Source of the DNA: Chrysopogon serrulatus
Lineage: Eukaryota; Streptophyta; Magnoliopsida; Poales; Poaceae
Length of the DNA: 64,000 nucleotides
Direction: 5' to 3'
Assembly: GCA_015844335.1 (NCBI GenBank)
Contig: JADLZL010006278.1
Coordinates: 124,001-188,000, forward strand
This document shows, piece after piece, positions 34,996 through 47,454 of the stretch. Numbering within the stretch: the first letter of the stretch is position 1; every line of letters starts with the position of its first letter. The notes under the pieces were generated by a model. That model made no database searches. It saw nothing but the letters and a program-made list of their open reading frames with translations, and had not been told where the DNA came from. The position numbers and the translations under genes are program-made.

Positions 34996-35370
34996 AAGCA
35001 TCTATTTTTTAGGTTGTTATTGGTACCACGCAGTGACCAGTGAGAGCACAACACGAACAACCTTCAACAAATTCACTGATTTCTCCGCGCGACTACTATA
35101 CTTTTTAGCCAAAGGCCCATGTGTCACATCCAACTCCATAAGAGAGAGCTTAAAAGATTATCTCCCACCCAGTAGTATCTCATACCAAATTCACTTTTTG
35201 CATGAAGGAAGCACAGCATGTGTGGCGGTCTCTTCATGAGCTGTGGGACTACCGGTTCCTGCGGTGGTCCTCCGGAAAAAGGCTTTCCGTGTCAGCTATG
35301 GGGTTGGAGGGTGATGTTTGAAGTACTGAAACGCACTTTTTTTTCTTTCAGTTTTTAACCATTTAGATTA

Positions 35371-35698
35371 AGGCTGTGTTCTTAAATGTTTGGACTAAAT
35401 TTAGTTCTTGTCACATTTATATTCGGATGCATGAGCTAATTACAAAACTAAATACACAACTGGAGTATAATTTACGAGACGAATTTATTAAAACTAATTA
35501 ATAATCCATCGGTAGTGAATGTTCACTGCAGCACTACATTATTATATTATGGACTATTTAGACTCAATAGATTCTTCTCGCAAATTAGCTCAATCTGTGT
35601 AATTAGTTTACAATTAGTCTATTTAATATTTCTAATAATTAGTTCCAAACATTCGATGGAAAAAAGACTAAACTTTGCCCGTGCAAAACAAATGCCCT
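35371..35698. mobile_element. MITE of the 'actaaactttag' grass family
   Basis: The two halves are inverted relative to each other (ttacgagacgaatttattaa versus caatagattcttctcgcaaa), with ends aggctgtgttctt and aacaaatgcccta. This is a very common grass MITE layout. No ORF. Confidence 0.7.
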
Positions 35699-35944
35699 AA
35701 ATTGACCTGTGTTTGGAGCTCGATATGATAACAGCTCTAGAAAATTTTTGATAGTATACCTATTTGGTGTCATAGTAATTTTTTAAAAGTTTAGTAAAAC
35801 TTAAAATGCATTAACTTGGGATCAAATAAAAACATTAAGGTTTTTGGATGGAAGTAGCAAATAATTACACTGACCTCTTCTTATTCGAGACTGAGCCTAG
35901 CTACATAGCATCAGCAAACTTTAGCTTGTGTTTGGTTTAGTTTC

Positions 35945-38070
35945 TGAAAAATTTAGTGCAAGCGTGCGGCTCCTCCGCCCTCCACATGTGAAGTTGATGG
36001 AGAAACCAGTGCGAAAGTAGTGCCAAACATGTTCTAAGTTGTGCACCGCGCAAGCCAGAATCTGATTTTTTTTTTTTTTTTTCACGTCAGACCCACCTGC
36101 CACAGGAGTGGCACCCTGGTTCAACTGGATCAGATTGTGAAGCAAACACTGATAGCTTCAATTTTCAAGCATGGATTGAGCACCTTATGTTCTGAAAGAT
36201 TATGGAGATATATTAGTGGAGCAATGTGTTGGGCCAACATTTGGGCTATGCAAATGATGCTATTTTCAACAGTATCCTACCATCAGTGCAGGGATGCAAA
36301 CTTGTTTTCAGAAAAGAGTTTACTCTAGTAATACTTAGAGCAAAATCATAGTTCCACCCACTTATTGATCCATGGCTGGAACCTCTTGTCTAATTGTCCT
36401 TATTTTCTTCGTTGCCTTTTTATTATTTCTTGAGTTTCTTTGTTGTACCTTAACCCTTTTTTAAAAAAGAACCAGTAGGGGATCACATCCTTCCTGTTCC
36501 GTCAATAAAAAAAGATAATGGAGACATCGATTGCCACTAGATGGATGCAGAACTCCTGAACACGACGTCTGATACAAGTTATGTTCTCAGCAATGCACAA
36601 TACCATTGATCTAGCTAAATTATGCTAAGTAGAGTAAAACTGTAAAAACATCGCCAACTTCTAGCCAATGCCTGGAACACAAACCATATGTTGAAAAGAA
36701 CAAAACCTTTGAACTTTGAATACCAAACGTGTGCTTCCCATCATAAACCAAGAAATGCTACTGAAACAAATTAAACAAATTGCTTTTGCTCTTTGAGACC
36801 TCAGTTCTTGAATAGAGTGGCAGAATACACTTGTCTGAAACCATCAAATCCAATTACAAGAACTTGGTAAGCAACCTGCTTTCTAGTTTCTTCAACTGAA
36901 CATCTATTATAGTATTGACAATTGCTATTGCCCTCTTGCACTTACAAAGAAGTTCAGTGAAATTTTAGAGGAGGAAGGATGACTTAGTCACGTTATTCAC
37001 ATCTTGGTGTTCGTTCCTTTGAACCAGCTTAGAATTGCTGAATCTTTCTCAAATAAACTTATAGAAATGATCCTTATTTTGCCTGCATCTCCTCTGGTTT
37101 GGGTCATTGAAGGTCAGTGTAGCTCGGCCGACCCAGCACCCAATCTACTTTTGCGCCACGTGGCACCTTTCTTCGTTGGTGCTCGCCAACATCATTTTTG
37201 TGCGCCGGCGGTAACACAAAGTCTTTGTTTGACTCTTTTCCTTCATACCGGCCGTCATGTGTGACCATGGTCACACTGGAGACATCGTTAATGTTGTCAT
37301 CCTCTCTGCCCCTTCTTCTTTACACAAGGCATAGTTGTCATTAACAGCCGCAGCCCATGCGGGGAGAGGCCTCCTAATAAGAGTTCTTGGTTTGCTGCCT
37401 AGGTGTCACTGCATTGGAGTACCTAACAGTTGCCCATTTTCTCTCCAGCAAGAAGACATTGCCACAGTCTGTCGTCATGTGCCACTAGAGAACCACAATT
37501 ATGCAGATGCAGAGACTGTGTTAGATGAGGCCTCGAACTTCATGCCCCAAGGCCGTCGTCGTGGTCATAGAGGTGGTAATTGGAGAATGTCTTTCTGTAG
37601 CCAGCAATGCCGCTGCTCATGGTTGATATGACCTTAGGAGATTTGTTTGTTTTGCTCCACAAGATCACTTGAGTATATTGATAGGCCAACTCATTATACA
37701 ACCATCAATGTAGTGTACTAAGTGATGGTCTGAGCTAGAATACCATTCTCTGTAGCTTCACCGTTTCTTAGTTTATCCATTTACATATACCAGTCAGATC
37801 ATCAAGAATTTGGCCTTGAGTCATGCATGTATTAATGTTCTTTCACAACTATCTCCTGATTTCTATCTCGACTAGTACCTCTTGCGCCAAGAAATTCAAG
37901 GGTTTGCTGTTGCAATGGCCATTACTTGGGCCCACAGTGGAGTGTCACGCATAAGCCGAATATAAGTGATCGAATGAGCAGAAAATTCCCATGATCCAGC
38001 AGATGGCAGCCAAACATCCAAACCTTAATTTGCTAGTGCTCATAGGCACACAGACCCATTTCTCATAAGG
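35945..38070. repeat. Tandem segmental unit, copy A
   Basis: A unit of roughly 2 kb of unknown nature, recognised only because it recurs. Shared landmarks: cgtcagacccacctg...gagtggc, gaaagattatggagatat, gaacacaaaccat...gttgaa, gacttgagtatattg, catatcatcaagaattt-like phrases, and the end acacagacccatttctc. ORFs inside (such as 37,004-37,264 and 37,335-37,631) do not correspond well between copies, so I do not call a gene. Confidence 0.7.
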
Positions 38071-38139
38071 GGAGCCACAATACGTTGCAAAAGTAGTTTT
38101 TATAGACTCATATGTCTTACTTTACCATTGCTCATGCCC

Positions 38140-39925
38140 TTGCTGGTTCAACAGACCAGATTTAATGAAGCAAACGCTGATAGCTTGAAATTTCGGAGAT
38201 GGACTGAGCGCCTTGTGTTCTAAAAGATTATGGAGAGACATCGATAGCCAATAGATGGGTGCCGAACTCCTGAACATTTATATCTGATACAAGTTATGTT
38301 CCCCACAATGTTCAGACCATGAATCTAGCTAAATTATGCTAAGTAGAGTGAAATTGTAAAACAAACACTACCTCATATCTGCAAATCAGTGTCAGTTCAA
38401 ATACCCCCTTCACTGCCGGCTTTTAAACCGGCACAACCAAACCAGCATAGTGTCGGTTAGCAAAAAAAAGGGTAGTGATCAGCCCAACTTCACTACCAGT
38501 TTTTAACCAGAACCGACAATCTTTTTCGGCACCATTAGTGTCGGTTGGGGGCCACAAACTGAAAATATTTGGTTTGTGGCTTAAGCCGATAGTGTTCATT
38601 CTACCTTCACTGCTAGCTTAAGCCACAAACCGACAGTGTTTATGAACTAAACACTATGGATTGTTTACATGACCCAGCAGTATTGTTATTGTCTTCACTA
38701 CCAATTTGTGGATACAACCCGAAGTGATGTGCCTATCGTCATCACTATCGGTTTTCGTTGTGCTGCCAGTGAACTATTTTTTATTTTTTTAATTTAAATT
38801 TATTTTATTGTTTTTGTGTGGCGTACTATATTTGCTACTATAGATAACAAATCCATCAAACATGAATATTACAAATCCATGTCTAACATATCCATCAAAC
38901 ATTAATATTACTCGAAATTACAACAATCTAGTGAGCCGCTCTAGCTCATATTGTGACTTGAACTTTTGGAACGTGCAATGGAGAATGCTCCTTTTCTACT
39001 CACTACCTCAGCTAAGGTGAAGTTTTCTAGCTTTTCTTGTAATCCGCTAATCTCCATGTCTAACCGCCTTTGGCGGTTTAATTTCTTGCGCTGTTGATCG
39101 TTTGAGAGAAATGATATTGAAAGGCACAAGTGTAAGACAAAAAAGTAGATCATTTTGTTGAATTAACCGATATATTAATAAAATATTAAGTGTCCTCTTA
39201 TACGAAGCGGAAGTTGTTTTTGTCTTTGAACATGGTGGAGGTGGTAAGTGACATTTATCTAGGCGCTTCGGATGAGCGCATCGTCCGCTCAAATTTGATA
39301 TGGCCGTAGTAGATTTGTTTGTTTTGCTCCATGTTTGTTTTGCTCCAACATCCCACAAAATCACTCAACTCATTGTACAAACATTAGTGCACTGAATGAT
39401 GGTTTGAACTAATTAAACACCATTTTTTAGCATCACCACTTCTTTCGTTTATTTATATACGAGTCATATCATCAAGAATTTGCTTTTGAGTCATGCATGT
39501 TTTACCATTCTGTCACATCTATATCATGATTTCTATCTTTACTAGGTTACTTTTTACGCCAGAAAAGCACAACAGATGTGATGGTCTTGTCGTGGGTTTG
39601 CGGCCGGAATGGCCGTTCCTCGCGTCCACAACGGAAGTGTCAGCATAAGCAGAACACATGAGTGATCGAATGAGGAGAAAATTCCCATGATCTAGCAGAC
39701 GACAGCATGATCAAACAGTCATACCTTAATTAGGCAGTGGCACACCGACCCATTTGGTTGGGCCAAACCCATACGTGGATACACACGTTCGCAACAAAAA
39801 TGGGAGACACGAAAAAAAGATAGGTTGTGCTATCAAGAAGTGGTAGTAGTTTTCTAAGCCATTGCTGGAAAAAAAAAAAAGTTGGGTTATGCGAACATGC
39901 ATGTTGCGAGAGCTTCTCTGCGCCT
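38140..39925. repeat. Tandem segmental unit, copy B (middle replaced)
   Basis: Matches copy A at 38,150-38,365 (gaagcaaacgctgatagctt, gccgaactcctgaacattta) and again from about 39,225 to 39,770 (catatcatcaagaatttgct, agtgatcgaatgaggagaaa). The part between is foreign CACTA-like DNA, and about 990 bp of unit A is missing. Confidence 0.7.
38366..39220. mobile_element. CACTA-like fragment with 'caaaccgacagtg' repeats
   Basis: Begins CACTACCTCATATCTG and has short inverted motifs (cactaccagtttttaaccag, tttgtggcttaagc, gcttaagccacaaaccgaca) of a second CACTA family. A coiled-coil-like minus ORF (38,941-39,153, RKKLNRQRRLDMEISGLQEK) may be a fragment of its second protein. No matching right terminus was found. 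Confidence 0.5.
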
Positions 39926-40110
39926 GTAGGGGATTACACACCGCACTTGTTTGAATCGGCTAGATCCTAGCGAAGTACCACCTTCGTTCCACTACAATGA
40001 CGACACGGCGACCTCACGGTGAAGATCGAGGGCCTCATCCTATATAGAAGGTGCATGGGAGGCCCATAGGTTGACTTAGCAGGATTTTGACAGCATGTTT
40101 CTAATTTGTA
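39926..40110. other. Intergenic tail after copy B
   Basis: No gene. A tcctatatagaagg TATA-like sequence at about 40,038 has no supported transcript after it. Confidence 0.25.
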
Positions 40111-40345
40111 CTAGCTCTGTTTTAAATTATAGTTCGTTTGGCTTTTTTAACTCTAAGTTTGACCGCTTGTCTTATTCAAAAATTTGTGCAAAATATCAAA
40201 CTTTTTATTGTGGCTTGCTTTACTAATAAAATTTCTTCGAGCATAACTTAAATTTGACTATAGTTGCACAATTTTTTTGAATAAGATAAATGGTTAAACT
40301 TGAGGTCAAAAAAGTCAAACGAATTATAATTTAGAATGGAAGGAG
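40111..40345. mobile_element. Stowaway-type MITE (235 bp)
   Basis: Ends ctagctctgttttaaattat and ataatttagaatggaaggag are inverted and flanked by TA (40,109-40,110 and 40,346-40,347). Next inward, agttcgtttggcttttt pairs with aaaaagtcaaacgaatt, extending the hairpin. Confidence 0.85.
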
Positions 40346-40349
40346 TAGT

Positions 40350-41000
40350 AAATAAATGTGCACATGGTGACTAAATTAGTGCTACTGGAAAATGGCATAT
40401 CTCAGATGCTCAAATTTACCCTATTTGATAGATTTATATTGTTGTTTGCATTGGTGTTTTGTGTGATACGGTAATTGGAAACTCAAGCGCCATATTATTC
40501 TTAATAGGGTTGAGACTGAGAGTGTATATATATTATTATCATAAAGAGAAGTTGACTTGTTTCCACGACCAAGAAAAAAATGATCTAGATGGCCCTGGAT
40601 GTATCCATGACATGTAGTACCAGCCAAGGGTCACATTCCCCCAATAAATTGGCCACTGCCTGTCAAATTTGATTGCGCATTGGGAGGCAAAATTTTTTGA
40701 AATTACAGAAAACGATGTAATGTGCAAAACGCCTCATATTTTTGCAGTGTATTTAACGTATGCTGCCAATTGATATGCCTATCTCAGAAGACATTCTCAT
40801 TTAGGGCCTGTTTGGATGACCGGTTTTAAGATTAATACCCCTGTAAAATACAGATCTGAAAAATTATACAAGCTAATCCAGAAAAAGGTGTTTGGATGAT
40901 CGGTTTGGTTATTAAATTTACACCCGGTTTAGCATGTTACAACCGGAAAAAGATACAGACCTACGAGGGCCACAATTTTTTTTACGACGGATATCGTGCT
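40350..41000. other. Intergenic with possible MITE at 40,806-40,970
   Basis: The phrase gcctgtttggatgaccggtt and its variant gtgtttggatgatcggttt recur 85 bp apart, suggesting a small MITE. No gene. Confidence 0.3.
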
Positions 41001-41099
41001 CGTCCTCCTTGCGTCCGTCCTCACGAAACACCCAACTCCGCCGCCGGTTGCGCTCGCTTGCATCCGTGATCATTCCCGCTCCGTCGCCTCGTCGCCATC

Positions 41100-41740
41100 A
41101 TCGTCTCGCTTGAGCGTGAAGGTCCGCACACATTCAGAGCCTCGATGTTGGCTTCATTCCCGCCGTCTCGACATCGGTCTCCGCCGATGAAGTCTTCCAG
41201 ATCTCCAACGAGGAATCCGCGCCGGCATCGGCGCATAGGGAGGCAGATCGCCTTTTGACAGAAGGGATACTGACGAGCGAGCTCATCGATCGGCTCTGTT
41301 CCAATTCCAACTCTGCATCTGCTGACCAATGAGACGAACTCTGTCTTCCCTTTTGAGGTCAGGATATTGTCGTCTGAAGTCGGGACTCAGGTTAAGCCGC
41401 CGTCGCCGCCACCGCCGCCGGAGTTGCAAGAGAGCCAAGAACAGGGGAAGCTCATCGTCCGTCGTATGCTGCCTGTTTCACCCGTCTCTATATGGTCATG
41501 CGAATATGCGATTGGTTATTCCGATCCATTCACGTGTTCTTCACAAGCTTCAGCAAAGGTCTGGGAGGTCGGAGGCCAGAAGCTGTCTACCCAAACAACA
41601 TTTCCAAGGGCAAAAGAAATCAATGGTTTTTTTGTGCACAAGATATTACAGGCGGAAATGATTTACGGATGGAAAAGAATACAATACTGCCAAACATGGC
41701 CTTATTTACTTTCATTGGCATATATCATTAGCATATAGGC
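41100..41740 (+). pseudogene. Unrecognised plant gene fragment, frameshifted
   Basis: I do not recognise the protein. One frame reads SADEVFQISNEESAPASAHR and ADRLLTEGILTSELIDRLC (about 41,180-41,330) and then stops. A +1 shift continues as NSVFPFEVRILSSEVGTQ, then PPSPPPPPELQESQEQGK and LIVRRMLP (41,331-41,480). Both parts have non-random, charged, gene-like composition, unlike the surrounding DNA, so a single frameshift in one gene fragment is likely. After about 41,490 the protein character fades, perhaps at an intron. No start, promoter or second exon can be supported. Confidence 0.4.
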
Positions 41741-41744
41741 ACCA

Positions 41745-43250
41745 TAAATTTCCATTTTTGCCAAAATTTAAAAAATATATGATCTTTTCTGATGCCACAA
41801 TGAGTTATTTTCTGACAGTCCCTTTTATCGTGAAATATTACTTCCATGATCCGACAACTATCGGTAAGAGGAAACAAACCACCGCAACAAAATATTACTT
41901 TCTGATTTTATATCTAGGTGTTTTATGAGCAACCAAATGCACAGTCTTTAAAATGCTAATCAGCCGACTTGTCTTATCAGCTAAATTATCAGGTAGCTAG
42001 AATAGTATTTTTCTCTCAGAACAAATCAACTGGCTTGTCTTATCAGCCACCTTTTAAGTCCAGCTGAACAACCTGAATGTTAAGAGCCAAAACTATAGTA
42101 ACTTACCGTTTTGTGGCTATAGAGAGCTTGGTTTGCCTTAGATTATTAGTGCTAATATGGCAATATTTTTTTTTATTTTGAATAGAATATAATAATTTGC
42201 AGAAAGAGCCTTTAGCCTAGTGGTTTTAAGACTTCAGATGTTGGGTTCGTCTCTTCGTGAGAGCAAATATTCTAGAATTTAACGGCATTGTGCTTTCAGT
42301 GGTATGTGACATTCCTGTTGGTAGCAACGAGGCGCCTATGATGACTTCATCAATCTCGAGAATTTTTTTAGTCCAGTCCTAGAAGATGCACATAGGGATA
42401 GAGTTTGCATATACGTGCATCTCTTAGGGGGGGTTAGTGTTTGTGTTGTGAGTATCTGCGTTGTGCTTCGTTGATCTCAAGGATTTGTCAGCCACAATTA
42501 CCAGTAAAAGGGATCATAAAGTTTTATCTTTCCAAGAATACCATTCACTAAATACGTGTTGCATGTTTTGAGATGGATTAATTCCTAACACCATGTGGAC
42601 TACTCTCCATAAAAAATGGCATGTGAGCATTGAAAGAAAAAGGTGTTTGGATGGTTTCAGTTTTACCAAAAAAGGATAGTATGACCCCTCTTTTAAAGAA
42701 CCAAAGAAAGATTTCAATCTTGAAAGGAATCTGTAGTCACTAAACTACTTATGAAACTTAATTTTAAACCATCACAGATCAGGTTATACAGCATTACAGA
42801 TCAGTTTATACATTGAGTTAACTATGAACAACCCGTTTTATTTTGTCTACCATCATTATCATGTTGCACGTTAATATTCGCCACAATCACTACTAGATGA
42901 TTTCATTCAAGTAGCTTGTCCCTTCTAAACTCAACATTAATTGGAATCTTGCTTATTACATCGGCAACCTTTGCTTGTGTAACAACGTTACGAGAAAGGT
43001 GGATGGGCTCGGTGGGCGGCAACTATGGCAGTATGCAAGGTGTATGCCAGCAGTGTGTGTAACCGCAGCCCTGTGGCGGCGCTCGATGACGACCATGATG
43101 GGGGCTCAGGGGCGTACGTTGCTGCCTGTGGAGATGTAATGTTTTTGGGGAGGCGGGCGACGATGACAAAGACTCCAATAAAACTAGTTTTCGTGGCTCC
43201 ACACAAGTACGAAGAACGGGTCTGGCCCGTTGCTTTGCTACTTCCGCCAG
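41745..43250. other. Intergenic with MITE remnants
   Basis: About 41,930-42,070 has cttgtcttatcagc twice, a MITE signature. About 42,560-42,720 repeats the gtgtttggatggttt end seen at 40,880. From 42,980 the DNA becomes GC-rich and leads into segmental copy C. No gene. Confidence 0.35.
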
Positions 43251-43622
43251 TGAGCGCATTTGGTGCGAACGTGCAGCTCAGCCCTCCACTTGCTTCCACA
43301 CACGAAGCTGATGGAGAGAAGCCAATACGGGCGCAGTGCCAAACAGGTCAAGTTGTGCACGACCCAAGCCAGGGTCCATTTTAACCAAGTCAGACCCACG
43401 CCCACCTGTCACCGGAGTGGCGCCAAAACCAGATCAGACTCAAGAGAAGGAAACACCAATAGCTTCAATATTCAAAGGATGGACAGAGCACCATATGTTC
43501 TGAAAGATCATGGAGACATCGATTGCCACTGGATGGATGCCGAACTACTGAACATTGACATCTGCTACAGTTTATGTTCCCAGCAATACACAATACCATC
43601 GATCTAACTAAATCATGCAAGT

Positions 43623-44031
43623 GGCCTTGTTTAGATTACCCTCCAACTTCCAAGTTTTTTCACTCTCTCTCCATCACATCAATTTGTATGGATTAAATAT
43701 AAATAAAAAAAATAACTAATTACATAGTTTTGTTGTAAATCACGAGACGAATCTTTTGAGCCTAGTTGGGCCACGATTGGACAATATTTACCACAAACAA
43801 ACATGTTGCTACATGACTTTACAATCTCTCTCCTCTCACAAATTTGTTGCCGCATATAAAAGAGTATTAAATATAAATAAAAAAAAAAAATAAATAATTA
43901 CATAGTTTTGTTGTAAATCACGAGACTAAATCTTTTGAACCTAGTTGGGCCACGATTGGACAATATTTACCAAATAAAAACGAAGTGCTACAGGAACCGT
44001 CCAAAAAACTCACATGAAACTAAACAAGGCC
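43623..44031. mobile_element. GGCCTTGTTTAG-ended MITE with doubled interior
   Basis: Ends ggccttgtttag and ctaaacaaggcc are perfectly inverted. Two internal modules, each with taaataattacatagttttg-like sequence, cacgagac..aatctttt and tgggccacgattggacaata, lie in tandem. Comparison with segmental copy A shows the empty site. Confidence 0.85.
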
Positions 44032-45610
44032 TAAGGTAAACTGTAAAAAAATACAGCCAACTTTTAGCCAATGTCCTGAACACAAACCATGTTGTTGTGA
44101 AAAAATAAAACCTCCAAACTGTGAATGCCAAACGTGTGTTCGTATAACATTTTTCTCAATTGTACCATTAAAGGCCTTCGCATCAGAAAGAAATAGCACT
44201 CAAACAATTCAAAAATTTGCATTTGCCCTTCGAAACGTCGAGTTCTTGAAGAGTTGAAAAACAGATGCATACTCTGTCTCAAGCCATAAAATCCAGTTAG
44301 AAGAACTCTCACAAAACTATCTGCCATCCTAACTCTTACCAAAAACTTCAATGCAAATTTAGAGGAGTGAGGGTTTAATTCACATCTTAATATTCGCTCC
44401 TAGAATCTTTTTCAAATGAACTTGTATACGGGAAGTGGTGATCTTTAATTTTTGTTGAATTTTCCGTGGACCGACCAACTTGGATTTGGTTGGGCTCACG
44501 ACCGTCAGCATGCCAAGATAAAACGGCAGTGCAGCTCAGCATCACAGACATCACTTGCTGCGTTGTTATCATCGTCGGCTAAGTTACCGTGGCCACGCCC
44601 ACTAGAGACCTCGGCATACGGATTCTTGGTATTACCGCATCACAGCATTCCCCATGGCAGCAGAGGTCCCGTAGTATATGTTCCTAGCCACAGCAGCATT
44701 GAAGTCCTCATGGTGGCCCACCTTGTTTTGGAAAAAAAAAAAGATATAGTACTTCCGTGGTGAGTGATGCAAGGGAGCCGTTATAGTGTCATCTGGCAGC
44801 GCCGTGGGCCTGTGCTTGCACAGGCTGCGGTACACCTTACACATGATCTTCTTCCGAAGATCGTCATCATGGTGGTGGAGGTGGTACTGCACAATAAGCC
44901 AGCCAGTGCGAACGACAAGTATGTCATCTTTGCCCCTCTCCATGAACGAGAACTTTTAGTGGTAACTAGTGTGAACGATGAGCATGCCATCGTCGCCCCT
45001 CCGCACGAAGGAGGAGCTCTGGCGGTACCCAGCGAGCCGGCTGCTAATGGTTGACATGACCCTAGGGATTTGTTCATTTTGCTCCAATGTCCCGCAAGAG
45101 TATATTGGTCGAGAAACTCATTATACAAACATCAGTGAGTGATTGAACTAGAACACCATTTTCTATAGGTTCACTGGTTCTCTTGTTTATTTATATATGA
45201 GCCATATCATCAAGAATTTGCCCTTGTGTCATGTTTTGCCACTCTTTCACATCTATCTCAGGATTTCTACTTTACTAGGCCCTTTCTGTGCCAAGAAAGC
45301 ACAACAAATGTGATGTCTCCTCCAGGATTTGCCGCCGGAATGGCTGTTACTTGTGTCCACAGTGGAAGTGTCACGCGCAAGCAGAATCTGAGTGATCTAA
45401 TGAGCAGAAAAATTCCCATGGCCCGACAAATGGCAGCATGATCAAACATATTCAAACCTTAATTAGCCGGTGCCCAGTGGCACACCGACCCATTTCTCTT
45501 AATAGGCCCAATTGGCTGGGCCCAAACTGGCATGTGGATGCTAAGTGGATCCTTTCCCAAGAAAAAGGCGGAGACACAGATAGTTGTGCTTACCATGTCA
45601 TGCCAACATG

Positions 45611-46315
45611 TTTCTAAACAAGACAAATTAGCCATTTTCGTCCATACACTATTGCTCGAGGCTCGTTTTGGTCCCTAAACTTTCAAAGTGTCCACTTTAG
45701 TCCTCAAATTATTGATTTGCTGACCGATCTCGTCCACCACCCTTAATGGACTGCCACGTGGCCAGGAGTGCCTGCGCAATGATCATACTGCCCCTCCCTC
45801 AATCCTATACCAGCCGCACAGGTCGCGGCGGGGCCAAGTCAATGGTTTTGGATTTGGAGATACAGGCCAAGCCGACTCATGTTCGGCTAGCTAGAGTATA
45901 TATTGGTATGTCCTCTTGTATGTCTCCAGTGAGAAGCACTCGTATGCAATTGTTAGACTCTTGCGTCAATTTAAATGGGGCAACACAAGCATATTGGCAT
46001 AGAATCACAGAAATTTGCCAGTACCTACATGAGCATGTCTTGCTTATCATGTTAACTGTGCTGCTGGTATAGGATTGAGAGAGAAAACAACGGACAAGAG
46101 ATGTCGTGGCCTATGCGGCTAGTATAGGGTTGAGGGAGGGGCAACATGGTCATTACACAAGTACTCGTGGCCACGTGGCAATCTATTAAGGGCTATGAAC
46201 GAGATTGACCAGCAAATCAATTGTTTGAGGACCAAAGTGGAAAAATTAAAAGTTTAAGAACCAAAATAAGCCTTGGGCAATAGTTTAGGGAGAAAAATGA
46301 CTATTTTGACAAAAA
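45611..46315. mobile_element. MULE-like element with about 200-bp inverted ends
   Basis: The left arm (tagccattttcg...ggtccctaaactttca...tagtcctcaaattattgatt...cacgtggccaggag...cccctccctcaatcctatac) is matched in reverse by the right arm (about 46,070-46,310), roughly 85% by eye. Arms of about 200 bp around 240 bp of unrelated core are typical of non-autonomous Mutator-like elements. Target duplication is unclear (perhaps gccaacatg / aaaaacatg), so the ends are approximate. No transposase. Confidence 0.65.
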
Positions 46316-46469
46316 AAAACATGCATGTAGCGAGAGCCTCCACCCTCCGGACTCTAGAGAGAAGGCTTTTTTTAACATGGAAATAATAAAGTCCATTAAC
46401 TCAGCAACTAGTGTCAAATCTTCGGCCGCCAAAACCTGTATACAAGTTGGGATATTGTCTCCTCTACTA

Positions 46470-46765
46470 CAAAAATAATTTTGTGAGACACTGCTCAAAC
46501 ATTAATGGAGATGGTCGCAAAATCTGACCATCTCATTAAATGCTTGAGGATTGTCGAAAGCGGACATTTTCATTTACTTAAACAATCATAATTAATCGTC
46601 TTACAAAATACATTTACATAGGTGGGCATTTTATTTATGAAGATGGTCAAGATTGCCGATCTTGTAAAATTGATTTATGGAGGCAATCTAAATTGCATGG
46701 CTTGTAAAATCAATTTACTGATGAGCCGGTCAAAAAATGACCACCTCTTAAAATCGATTTATCGA
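46470..46765. mobile_element. CACTA-like end fragment ('cgatttatcgaga' type)
   Basis: Begins ctactacaaaaataattttg and contains repeated taaaatcgatttat / tgtaaaatcaatttac motifs alternating with short inverted gatggtca/tgaccatc pieces. This is the look of another CACTA subterminal region. Only one end is visible. Confidence 0.45.
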
Positions 46766-47400
46766 GACAGGGGCCGTCTTGGTTGACAGACTGAAGCCCA
46801 CCAGACGGCCCAATATGACAGTGAATCTCTGTCAGCCTGTATTTGCAACAGCCAAAAGCTCAAAAAAAATATGGACAAGAAGGAAGCGCCTTTGGACGAC
46901 GAAGGATGATAACGGGAAGCCATATTATCTCAGAGATTTCAGCTTCAGCCACCTTCCCAGGCCAAGAACTAAGGGCGGGAAGATCCAGAAAAGACGGAGA
47001 AGGAGACTTCAAGGCGATCCAGAAAACATTTGGCTTGAATTTGCTTGTTCGATTGTGCTCGTTGAATTACCTTTCAAATAAAAACTTATTCTTCCTGTCA
47101 GTATAAAGACCACATTTATTTGCTTGACATGTATCTTATATGTTAAGCCATGGAGTCATGGCATTATATTCGAGACTTTGAGAATCAATTTCATCATCTG
47201 CAACAAGTATTGAATAATGTTTTAGGGTTATCTGTGGAGGTGTCCATCTAACTTAGAAAACTAAAATGTACTATATATGCGTACCTATTTCTTTGGCAAA
47301 ATATCTATGAGTATCCATATCCATGTTGTATAGACAATAAACTCACTTTCGTGTAGCACTCTGTAATGTTTTAGCCCCTCCCCACCCCAGCCACACACAC
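46766..47400. other. Intergenic, no gene recognised
   Basis: The plus ORF at 46,779-47,081 is basic (KRRRRRLQGDP) but has no motif or neighbour that supports a gene. Confidence 0.3.
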
Positions 47401-47454
47401 ATCATATAAAGAACATACATAGTGGTGTCATGTCATTTTTCACAAACATGTAGT

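Larger units (their letters stand above)
43255..46345. repeat. Tandem segmental unit, copy C (with insertions)
   Basis: Matches copy A from about 43,257 (tggtgcgaacgtgcagctc) through gatcatggagacatcgattg and gccaatgtcctgaacacaaa to ggcacaccgacccatttctc (45,480-45,497). The short cttgagg/agcgagagcctcc end also matches copy B. A MITE (43,623-44,031) and a MULE-like element (about 45,611-46,315) sit in C but not in A or B, so both inserted after the duplications. The 44,764-45,054 frame is open but not conserved in A. Confidence 0.7.

Noticed and set aside
39295..39312. ggccgtagtag as the right terminus of the CACTA-like insertion in copy B
   Set aside because: The bases ttgatatggccgtag align with ttgatatgaccttag in copy A, so they belong to the duplicated unit and not to a transposon end.
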